From NCBI RefSeq assembly GCF_024499015.1, contig NZ_CP098604.1, forward strand, positions 186,001 through 250,000: a stretch of DNA of 64,000 nt, read 5' to 3'. A program made the position numbers and the translations under genes. Of the stretch, positions 31,515 to 39,248 are shown piece after piece. The notes under the pieces are model-generated. The model was not told where the DNA came from. It searched no databases and worked only from the letters and a program-made list of their open reading frames with translations. Numbering within the stretch: position 1 is the first letter of the stretch; the number at the start of each line of letters is the position of its first letter. This stretch comes from Xanthomonas hortorum pv. pelargonii (GTDB lineage: Bacteria > Pseudomonadota > Gammaproteobacteria > Xanthomonadales > Xanthomonadaceae).

Positions 31515-32367
31515 CCTTTCCTTCCGGACACCCGACATGAACGATCTCCAAAACGCCAAGCCGATGCATCGCATCGCTGTCCCGGCCGCCAAGGGGTCGC
31601 CGACCGCGCAGGCGCCGGTGAAGGTGGCCGCACGCAATCTGGATTTCTATTACGACAAATACCACGCGCTCAAGAGCATCAACATCGAGATTCCGGAAAA
31701 GCGCGTCACCGCGCTGATCGGGCCTTCGGGTTGCGGCAAGTCGACCTTGCTGCGCATCTTCAATCGCATCTATGCGCTGTATCCGAAGATGGAAGCGCGC
31801 GGCGAAGTGCTGCTGGACGGTGAAAACATCCTGTCGCCGAAGTACCCGATGAACCGGCTGCGCAGCAAGGTCGGCATGGTGTTTCAGAAGCCGGTGCCGT
31901 TTCCGATGACGATCTTCGAAAACGTCGCCTACGGCATTCGCCACCACGAAAAACTGTCCAAGGCCGACATGCAGAACCGTGTCGAGCAGGCGCTGCGTCA
32001 AGGTGCGCTGTGGGACGAGGTCAAGGACAAGCTGGGGCAAAGCGCGCTGGGTCTGTCCGGCGGTCAGCAGCAGCGCCTGTGCATCGCACGTGCGGTGGCG
32101 CTGCGTCCGGATGTGTTGCTGCTGGACGAACCGACCTCGGCGCTGGATCCGATTTCCACCAGCCGCATCGAGCAGCTGGTGGAAGAACTCAAGCGCGAAT
32201 ACACCATCGTGATCGTGACCCACAACATGCAGCAGGCCGCGCGCGTATCGGACTACACCGCTTTCATGTATCTGGGCGACCTGATCGAACACGACCGCAC
32301 CGAAACGATCTTTTCCCAGCCGTCCAAGCAGCAAACCGAGGATTACATCACCGGTCGGTTCGGTTGA
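31507..32367 (+). CDS. pstB: Phosphate ABC transporter ATP-binding protein PstB
   Basis: A 286-residue ATPase powering PstCA. Walker A is GPSGCGKS near residue 76, the signature [14 protein letters not shown] near 182-195, and Walker [13 protein letters not shown] near 203-214. His in [15 protein letters not shown] serves as the switch. The ATG at 31507 lies inside pstA. A second in-frame ATG at 31537 is an alternative, which would remove ten residues. The family-specific core begins at about residue 38. Confidence 0.96.
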   Translation: MTDLSFRTPDMNDLQNAKPMHRIAVPAAKGSPTAQAPVKVAARNLDFYYDKYHALKSINIEIPEKRVTALIGPSGCGKSTLLRIFNRIYALYPKMEARGEVLLDGENILSPKYPMNRLRSKVGMVFQKPVPFPMTIFENVAYGIRHHEKLSKADMQNRVEQALRQGALWDEVKDKLGQSALGLSGGQQQRLCIARAVALRPDVLLLDEPTSALDPISTSRIEQLVEELKREYTIVIVTHNMQQAARVSDYTAFMYLGDLIEHDRTETIFSQPSKQQTEDYITGRFG

Positions 32368-32495
32368 TGTAGGGCGAAACATCGCAAGGCCGCATTGAAG
32401 CAGCTCCACCGCACCGCCCGGCACGACATTTGCATCACGTGCGATGTCGTCAAGGTGACGGCGGACATCCACCATTGCCACGAATCGAGATCACG

Positions 32496-33200
32496 ATGAA
32501 CCAGCACCTCAACGACCATATCGTCAAAAGCTACGACGAGGAGCAGCACCGTCTTGTCGCCGAGATCGTGCGCATGGGCGACACGGCGGTGGCGCAGCTG
32601 GAAGCGGCGCTGGATGTGGTGGAGCGTCGCGACGACAACGCCGCGCATCGCATCGTGGTCAATGACGAGGCGATCGACGCGCTGGAACATGCGATCAGCC
32701 ACGACGTGATGCGGCTGGCCTTGCGTGGCCCGATGGCGCGCGATCTACGCGAGATTCTGGCCGGCCTGCGCATTCCTGCCGATATCGAACGCATCGGCGA
32801 TTACGCGGCCAACGTCGCCAAGCGCTCGATCGCGCTCAATTCCGCACCGCCACTGCCGCAGACCGTGGGCCTGCGTGCGCTGGGCCAAATGGCCGCGCAT
32901 GCCGTGCGCGAAGCCGTGCAGGCGTATCGCGACAAGGATGCCGATGCGGCGATTCGCGTGCGCGATGAAGATGCACGCCTGGATGCGCAATACACCGCGC
33001 TGTTCCGCGAGCTGTTGACCTACATGATGGAAGACCCGCGCAACATCACTCCCTGCACGCATCTGCTGTTCATGGCCAAGAATCTGGAGCGCATCGGCGA
33101 CCACGCCACCAACATCGCCGAGAACGTGTGGTTCCTGGTGCATGGCGAACAACCGCTGCCACCGCGATTGAAGCGCGACGACACCACCCGCGTGATCTGA
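32496..33200 (+). CDS. phoU: Phosphate transport regulator PhoU
   Basis: A 234-residue helical protein made of two PhoU repeats. Each has the metal-binding E-x-x-x-D-type motif: IPADIERIGDYAANVAKRS near residue 92 and NLERIGDHATNIAENVWFL near 195. PhoU damps the PhoR/PhoB response when PstSCAB senses ample phosphate. It lies 128 bp after pstB on the same strand, completing the cluster. phoB and phoR are not in this window. Confidence 0.95.
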   Translation: MNQHLNDHIVKSYDEEQHRLVAEIVRMGDTAVAQLEAALDVVERRDDNAAHRIVVNDEAIDALEHAISHDVMRLALRGPMARDLREILAGLRIPADIERIGDYAANVAKRSIALNSAPPLPQTVGLRALGQMAAHAVREAVQAYRDKDADAAIRVRDEDARLDAQYTALFRELLTYMMEDPRNITPCTHLLFMAKNLERIGDHATNIAENVWFLVHGEQPLPPRLKRDDTTRVI

Positions 33201-33329
33201 TCCACCGCGTGCCGGCGTCACTTGCCGACACACTGCAGCAGCCCGCAACCCCTTATTTCATTACGTATTCAGCTAATCAAGCCTAGGGTGAAATCACACA
33301 GGCCGTTCCTGTGACGCAGGAGTACGCAA

Positions 33330-33737
33330 ATGAAACGCATCATTGGGTCTTTCATGGCTTTGTCGTTGCTGATGTCCAGTGCAGCGTTCGCCGCGCCTCA
33401 GCAGCATGATGACCGCGACCACGAGAATGATCGCGACCGCAATGCGCAGCGTCACGATGATCATGGCAACGACCGCCGTGATGACAAACACGACGACAAC
33501 AATCGCAATGATCGCCGCAGCAGCCATAACGACGATCACCGCAACGACCGCCGCGGCCCGCCTTACCGGCGCGGCGAGCGCCTGGCGCCGGACCATCGCG
33601 GCAATCGCGTCGCCGATTACCACAAGCATCATCTGAACAAGCCGCCGCGCGGGCACGAATGGCGCCAGGTGGACAATAACTATGTGCTGATTGCAGTGGC
33701 CACCGGCCTGATCGCAAGCGTGGTCGCCGGTCGCTAA
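33330..33737 (+). CDS. RcnB/CigR-like periplasmic protein with charged low-complexity region
   Basis: A 135-residue protein with a signal peptide (MKRIIGSFMALSLLMSSAAFA). Residues 23-75 are an extreme His/Asp/Asn/Arg-rich stretch made of DDRDHENDRDR- and NDRRDDK-like units. The C-terminal 50 residues have the RcnB-type ending, HEWRQVDNNYVLIAVATGLI. E. coli RcnB is a periplasmic nickel/cobalt homeostasis protein, and His-Asp-rich segments suit metal binding, but this has not been shown here. Internal repeats suggest slippage expansion. A terminator follows directly. Confidence 0.66.
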   Translation: MKRIIGSFMALSLLMSSAAFAAPQQHDDRDHENDRDRNAQRHDDHGNDRRDDKHDDNNRNDRRSSHNDDHRNDRRGPPYRRGERLAPDHRGNRVADYHKHHLNKPPRGHEWRQVDNNYVLIAVATGLIASVVAGR

Positions 33738-33766
33738 GCCGAACCGTCAGATGCGTCGTCAAACTG

Positions 33767-33798
33767 GCCCGATCCGCGGCAACGCGGGTCGGGCTTTT
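33767..33798 (+). terminator. Rho-independent terminator after RcnB-like gene
   Basis: A 12-bp stem (GCCCGATCCGCG with CGCGGGTCGGGC, one G-T pair) capped by a GCAA tetraloop and followed by TTTTG. Confidence 0.82.
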
Positions 33799-33885
33799 GT
33801 TCGCCGGAGCGCTGCGCGCGCAGGGCATGTGCGGCCGGCACCTGGCCACGATCGAGCACGGCGTGCGACCTGCTAGGCTATGCCG

Positions 33886-34521
33886 ATGAACGAACCGGTC
33901 GACCTGCAGCCTGCTTCCTCCTTTTTGCCCATGTCGCGGCGCTTTCGCGGCTATCTGCCCGTGGTGGTGGATGTGGAAACCGGTGGATTCGACTGGAACA
34001 AACACGCGCTGCTGGAAATCGCCTGCGTGCCGATCGAAATGGATGCCGAAGGTCGCTTCTTTCCGGGCGAAACCGCCAGCGCACATCTGGTGCCGGCGCC
34101 CGGCCTGGAGATCGACCCGAAGTCGCTGGAAATCACCGGCATCGTGCTCGACCACCCGTTCCGCTTCGCCAAGCAGGAGAAAGACGCGCTGGATCATGTG
34201 TTCGCGCCAGTGCGTGCGGCGGTGAAGAAGTACGGCTGCCAGCGCGCGATCCTGGTCGGCCACAACGCGCATTTCGATCTGAACTTCCTCAACGCGGCAG
34301 TTGCGCGCGTTGGCCACAAACGCAATCCGTTTCATCCGTTCAGCGTGTTCGACACCGTGACCTTGGCCGGTGTGGCGTACGGGCAAACCGTGCTGGCACG
34401 CGCGGCGCAAGCTGCGGGCCTGGACTGGAATGCGGCCGATGCGCATAGCGCGGTGTACGACACCGAGCAGACTGCGCGGTTGTTTTGCAAGATTGCCAAT
34501 GCGTGGCCGGGGCCTGTTTGA
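33886..34521 (+). CDS. rnt: Ribonuclease T
   Basis: A 3'-to-5' exoribonuclease that trims tRNA and other stable RNAs. The 211 residues form a DEDDh exonuclease domain: [20 protein letters not shown] near residue 25-45 (first D and E), [12 protein letters not shown] near 125, and [15 protein letters not shown] near 185-199 with the catalytic His and Asp. The ATG at 33886 has AGG eight bases upstream; the ATG six bases earlier is too close to any SD. Confidence 0.93.
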   Translation: MNEPVDLQPASSFLPMSRRFRGYLPVVVDVETGGFDWNKHALLEIACVPIEMDAEGRFFPGETASAHLVPAPGLEIDPKSLEITGIVLDHPFRFAKQEKDALDHVFAPVRAAVKKYGCQRAILVGHNAHFDLNFLNAAVARVGHKRNPFHPFSVFDTVTLAGVAYGQTVLARAAQAAGLDWNAADAHSAVYDTEQTARLFCKIANAWPGPV

Positions 34522-34524
34522 GCG

Positions 34525-34685
34525 GGGATTGGGGATTCGCAAAAGCATGTGGTCCCTCTGCTTGAAAAATTTGCATTTGGCGGCGCCATTGCGTGCGGCC
34601 GTACCCTCATCCGCCCCTGCGGGGCACCTTCTCCCGTAGGAGAAGGGAAGCGCTAGTTAGCTCGCTTTTGCGAATCCCTAATCCC
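34525..34685. repeat. GGGATT-type inverted-repeat element with a nested two-hairpin repeat
   Basis: Twenty-two-base terminal arms (34525-34546 and 34664-34685) are complementary with one mismatch and end in GGGATT units. Nested inside, at 34605-34648, are two small hairpins, GCCCC-TGC-GGGGC and CCTTCTCC-CGTA-GGAGAAGG, a unit common between Xanthomonas genes. It lies between rnt and the convergent diguanylate cyclase gene and may serve as a terminator for both. No gene is present. Confidence 0.8.
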
Positions 34686-34724
34686 TAATCCCCAATCCCG
34701 ATACCCAATCCCGATACCCAGCGC

Positions 34725-37700
34725 CTAGCCCACGCAGATCCGATCGCGCCCTGCACTCTTGGCTTCGTACAAGGCATGGTCGGCGCGTTGCATCAGTGAT
34801 GAGCCGGTGTCGTCATCGCGCAGCTCGGCCACGCCGGCACTAAAGGTCACTTGCAGGCCGTCCACGCCGCCCCAGTCTTGACGCGCATGGAACAGCGCGC
34901 GGATACGCAGGCATAGCGCCTGCGTCTCTTCTAGCGAAGTGTCGGCGAGCAGCAGGGCGAATTCTTCGCCGCCCAGCCGGGCCGGCAGATCCGAGGCACG
35001 TGCGGCGGCAATCAGCAGCACACCCACTTCGTGCAGCACCGCATCGCCACTGGCATGCGAGTAATGGTCGTTGATGCGCTTGAAGTGATCGATATCCAGA
35101 ATCGCCAGTACCAGCGAGCGCCCACTGCGGCGTGCGCGACTGATGTCGCGCGCCAGCGCTTCGTCGAAGTGGCGACGATTGGGGAGCCCGGTCAGTGCGT
35201 CTTCGTGCGCCTGGCGCTCGAACACGTCGGACTTGATGCGTAGCCGCGTCAGCAGCTCGCTCTTCTCCTGGTTGGCCTGCAGCAGGCGCTGCGCCTGCAA
35301 TTGCAGATCTTCGGTGCGTTTGCGCACCAGTTCGGCCAGGCGTGCGTTGTGGGTCTTGTAGCGATGCAGCAGCAACCGGTACAACAAGGCGAGCGCAAGC
35401 AGCGCAGCCAGCACTGCCGCAAAACGCACGTCGTGGCGTTGCCACCACAGCGGCAAGACCTCGAACGCCCACACCGCCTCGTGCGGACTCCACGCACCGC
35501 CAGGGTGCCGGGCCGCCACATGCAAACGATAGCGGCCGGGCGGCAAGCCGATGAATTCCACGCTGCGCTGCCGGCCACGTTCGGTCCAGTCGTTGTCCAG
35601 GCCTTCCAGGCGGGTGCGGTACTCGATCCGCTCCGGCAACAGAAAGCTCATGCCGACGTAGGACACGTTCAAGCGATGTCCGCCGGGCAGCTTTGCCTGC
35701 TGCCGCCAGGCCAGCGGGCGGCCATCCTGCTGCACGCTCTCGATCAATGCAGGCGGCGCGCGGCGCTCACGAAAGCGCTGCAACCGCGATGGATCGACCG
35801 TACTGATGCCGCCTGCAGTGACTACCCACACCGAGCCGTCGGCGCGCGCGATCATGCTCGGGCTGGAACTGCCATTGGCCTGCGCGTTGCCCATGCCATC
35901 GATCTCGCCATAACGTTCGATGGCGAGCTGGCCGCGTCCATCGGCGACCGCGTTGAGCGTGCCGAGTTCGGTGCGCAGGACGCCGCGATTGCTGCTGATC
36001 CACGCGTTGCCGAGACGGTCCTTGACCAGCTGGAACACCGTATCCACCGGCATGCCCTGCTCCAGGCCCACGCGTGCCAGCGCGCCCTGGCGCACGCGAT
36101 ACAGGCCGCGGTCGGTCGAGATCCAGACAGCGTTGCCGATGCTCTGAAAACCGAACACGCTGCGGGCCCCGCCAAGTCGCTCCAATCCCAACTGCTGCAG
36201 CTTGCCGTCGCGCAGCACTGCGGCGCCATCGACCGACCCGATCCACAGCGCACCATCGATGCGCGCCAGCGCGGTCACCACGCCATCGGGCAGGCCGTCG
36301 ATCGTCAACGCCACTCGCTTGCCGTCCACCAACTTGACCACGCCGCGCTGCGTGGCCAGCCACACCACTGCTTGGTCGGCGGCATGGTCGTCGATCACGA
36401 TGGCGCGGATATGCCCGCTGGGAATGCCCTCGGCCTCGCCGTAATGCCGCAGCACGCGTCCGTCGCGCAGGACGAAGACGCCATCGGCGTAGGTGCCCAC
36501 CCACAGGTCGCCCTGCCGATCCAGCGCCAGGCTCAGCACCGAGAGCTTGCGTCCGGAGGGAGTGGCAACCGGCACCGGCACGATGCTTCCGTCCGGCAGC
36601 ATGCGATCCAGGCCCGCGGTGCTGGCGATCCACAGACTGCCGTCGCGGTCTTCCAGCACGGCGCGGACGTAGTCCCCGCTCAGGCCATCGCGCTGGCTGT
36701 AGCTGCTGAACAAGGTTTCGCGCAGCCGGAACAGGCCGCCATTGGCGCCGACCCAGATGCTGCCTTCGGCATCCTCGCGCAGGCTGACGATACGCCCGCT
36801 GGGCAGGCTGCGGCCGGCAGGCAGATGCTCCACACCGTGGCTGCCGATGCGCAGCAGCCCCTGATTTTCGCTGCCCAGCCACAGGTCGCCATGGCGATCC
36901 TGCAACATTGCGGTGAAGTGTCCCTGCCCCGGCACGCGATGCATCAGCTCGGCGCGCTCGCCCTGCAGGCGATACAGCTGCTCGCCCGCGACGACCCACA
37001 GCGTGCCGTCCGGGGCGCGGTAAGGCCATGCCAGGCCGGGCGACAGGCCGAACGCTGCAGGCGCGCGATGCATGTGTCCATCCAGTTCGCGGTAGATCAA
37101 CCCGTCGAGCGTGCCGATCAGCAACCGCCCCTGGTCGTCAAACAGCATGCGCGGAAAGCTGCTCTGCAGCGGCACGCCATCGCGCGGCGGGAAATACGCG
37201 AAGCGCCCATCCGGCCACAGGCAACCAAGCCCGTGCCCTTCGAACAACAACCACATGCGACCTTGCGCGTCCATGGTCATTGCGTGGATCAGCGCTTGCG
37301 GCCATTGCCCTCGTCGCTCCCAGCGCCGCCACTGCCCATCGGCGCTGTGACGCACCAGATTGCCGCGTGCATCGCTCAGCCACAGTGCGCCATCGCGATC
37401 GACATACAACGCACCGACGCCGTTATCGGGCAAGCCGGGGCGCGTGCTGCGATCGATTACGCTGAATTCCAGCCCGTTGTAGCGCACCAGGCCTTCCCAG
37501 GTGGCGAACCACAGATAGCCGTCGTGGGTCTGGGCGATATCGCGCAGCGAGTTGTGCGGCAATCCGTTGCGCGAACTCCAGCTGTCGATCGCATAGTCGC
37601 GCAGTTGCGCCGTTGCAGCCGGTGCGGCAGCCGCGGCGAACGCGCATAGCGCCAGCAGCAGGCAGGCACCGGCATTGAGCCAGCGCTGCCACTGTCTATC

Positions 37701-37769
37701 TTCTCGTGTCGGCGCCCTGACGGCGCACGTGCTCTGGCCTGTACGACAGGCGCCCACCCCATGATTCAT
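34725..37769 (-). CDS. Diguanylate cyclase with two-component-type propeller sensor
   Basis: A roughly 1014-residue transmembrane receptor. After a signal/anchor around residues 30-50 come many Reg_prop repeats of the GALWIGSVDGAAVLRDG type (residues ~60-640), forming a periplasmic beta-propeller. A Y_Y_Y domain follows (GLPPGRYRLHVAARH near 720), then one membrane helix, a coiled coil, and a C-terminal GGDEF domain from about 850. The active site reads GGEEF, and an RASD I-site lies five residues before it, so it should make c-di-GMP with product inhibition. The ATG at 37769 is the best of several starts. It is monocistronic. Confidence 0.88.
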   Translation of the reverse strand: MNHGVGACRTGQSTCAVRAPTREDRQWQRWLNAGACLLLALCAFAAAAAPAATAQLRDYAIDSWSSRNGLPHNSLRDIAQTHDGYLWFATWEGLVRYNGLEFSVIDRSTRPGLPDNGVGALYVDRDGALWLSDARGNLVRHSADGQWRRWERRGQWPQALIHAMTMDAQGRMWLLFEGHGLGCLWPDGRFAYFPPRDGVPLQSSFPRMLFDDQGRLLIGTLDGLIYRELDGHMHRAPAAFGLSPGLAWPYRAPDGTLWVVAGEQLYRLQGERAELMHRVPGQGHFTAMLQDRHGDLWLGSENQGLLRIGSHGVEHLPAGRSLPSGRIVSLREDAEGSIWVGANGGLFRLRETLFSSYSQRDGLSGDYVRAVLEDRDGSLWIASTAGLDRMLPDGSIVPVPVATPSGRKLSVLSLALDRQGDLWVGTYADGVFVLRDGRVLRHYGEAEGIPSGHIRAIVIDDHAADQAVVWLATQRGVVKLVDGKRVALTIDGLPDGVVTALARIDGALWIGSVDGAAVLRDGKLQQLGLERLGGARSVFGFQSIGNAVWISTDRGLYRVRQGALARVGLEQGMPVDTVFQLVKDRLGNAWISSNRGVLRTELGTLNAVADGRGQLAIERYGEIDGMGNAQANGSSSPSMIARADGSVWVVTAGGISTVDPSRLQRFRERRAPPALIESVQQDGRPLAWRQQAKLPGGHRLNVSYVGMSFLLPERIEYRTRLEGLDNDWTERGRQRSVEFIGLPPGRYRLHVAARHPGGAWSPHEAVWAFEVLPLWWQRHDVRFAAVLAALLALALLYRLLLHRYKTHNARLAELVRKRTEDLQLQAQRLLQANQEKSELLTRLRIKSDVFERQAHEDALTGLPNRRHFDEALARDISRARRSGRSLVLAILDIDHFKRINDHYSHASGDAVLHEVGVLLIAAARASDLPARLGGEEFALLLADTSLEETQALCLRIRALFHARQDWGGVDGLQVTFSAGVAELRDDDTGSSLMQRADHALYEAKSAGRDRICVG

Positions 37770-38023
37770 CGGACACAACACGCCGTTTGCTGACGATATG
37801 GTAGGCAATAACGCATCCGCGCGTCGGTAATCGATACGCGTGTTGTCGAAAGTGCTGATGCACAAGCGTTGCGTCTGCGATCGGCAACACATCGCGATCG
37901 ACATCTGCGCAATCGGGCGCGCAACTGCGCGATTGTTGCGGGTACATGCGATGCGCGCGTGTTGAACGAGACGGCTTCGGTCTGGCGATCAATCCGCGCG
38001 CATATCTCTAGGTGCGAATGCGA

Positions 38024-38773
38024 TTACGCGCCCAGGCGCTGGCGCACGGCTTCGAACAAGGTCACACCAGCCGCCACCGACACGTTGAGGCTTTCGATAT
38101 CGCCCGGCATCGGAATCTTGACCAGGCCATCGCAATGCTCGCGCGTGAGCCGGCGCAGGCCATCGGCCTCGCCACCGAGCACCAGCCCGACATTGCCGCG
38201 CAGGTCCACGCTGTACAACGACGCCTCTGCTTCGCCGGCCAGACCGTACAGCCACACGCCCTGCTTCTGCAGATCACGTAGGCACCGCGCCAGATTGGTC
38301 ACCGCCACCACCGGAATCCGGTCGGCCGCACCGGCCGAGGTCTTGCGCACGGTGGCATTGACGGTGGCCGATTTGTCCTTGGGAATCACCACCGCAGTGA
38401 CGCTGGCGGCGGCGGCACTGCGCAGGCAGGCGCCGAGATTGTGCGGGTCCTGCACGCCATCCAGGATCAGCAGCAGCGCACGTCCTTCGGCGGCCGTCAC
38501 CAGGGCTTCGAGCTCGTTTTCTGCCCACAGCCGCGCCGCTGCGTACCGCGCGACCACGCCCTGGTGACGGACCTGACCACCGACCCCATCGAGCGCCTGC
38601 GTGTTGACGCGACGGACCTCAATGCCCTTGCGGCGCGCCTGCTCCTCGATCTCGGTCAGGCGCGGGTTCTTGCTACCGGCCTCGATCAACACCTCGCGCA
38701 CGTTGTCGGCGTCGTTCTCGACCGACGAGGCAACGGCGTTGACGCCGACGATCCACTGATTCTGCTTGCTCAT
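38024..38773 (-). CDS. rlmB: 23S rRNA (guanosine-2251-2'-O)-methyltransferase RlmB
   Basis: A SPOUT methyltransferase of 249 residues. The N-terminal substrate-binding domain begins QWIVGVNAVASSVE. The catalytic domain has LLILDGVQDPHNLGACLRSA near residue 100-119 and GNVGLVLGGEADGLRRL near 193-209. The knot motif IPMPGDIESLNVSVAAGV is near 221-238. It lies downstream of RNase R on the same strand, the usual rnr-rlmB order, though here a 475-bp gap separates them. Confidence 0.95.
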   Translation of the reverse strand: MSKQNQWIVGVNAVASSVENDADNVREVLIEAGSKNPRLTEIEEQARRKGIEVRRVNTQALDGVGGQVRHQGVVARYAAARLWAENELEALVTAAEGRALLLILDGVQDPHNLGACLRSAAAASVTAVVIPKDKSATVNATVRKTSAGAADRIPVVAVTNLARCLRDLQKQGVWLYGLAGEAEASLYSVDLRGNVGLVLGGEADGLRRLTREHCDGLVKIPMPGDIESLNVSVAAGVTLFEAVRQRLGA

Positions 38774-39248
38774 TGCGCGGGCATACGAAGAGATAAAGGG
38801 GAATGGTAGGGCCTGCGGCCTGCCACGTCACGGCCGGGGCGCGGATGGCGGTGCCGACGAGGAACTCGCGGTGGAGCGAATCGCGATGAGCCAAGATCAC
38901 GCTCGCACCGTGGTGGTGCTGCCGACACCTACGCTCGCTGGCCGTCGCGAACCGGTGCGAGGTGCGCTCATGCCAGCGGGCGCGAACTCACACCGGCCAC
39001 TGCTCGGTATCGTGATCCGGATGCTGCCTTGACACGAGGTCGGCCAGAAACGCCAATGCAGCGACATCATCCTCGGCAGCCACCGCTGTACTCGAGTGCT
39101 GCGTCCATCGTTGCCTCAGCCCTGTTGAACACGGATGACCGGAGATCGTTGCGAGCTTGTGCTCGCAAGGACCTGTAGCGTCATATCTTGCGATCCGCAC
39201 GCATCGCGAGCCGCCGCCAGGCAGCTACTCGCGATGGTGTCGTCGCGC
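38774..39248. other. 475-bp gap between rnr and rlmB with no convincing gene
   Basis: Short open frames of up to 88 codons exist on both strands, but none shows a family motif, signal peptide or good ribosome binding site. I see no terminator with a T tract and no clear repeat. It could hold a promoter for rlmB or a small RNA. Confidence 0.45.

Noticed and set aside
35301..37649. 782-codon plus-strand open frame
   Set aside because: It is antisense to the diguanylate cyclase gene, whose GGEEF and propeller motifs are unambiguous.
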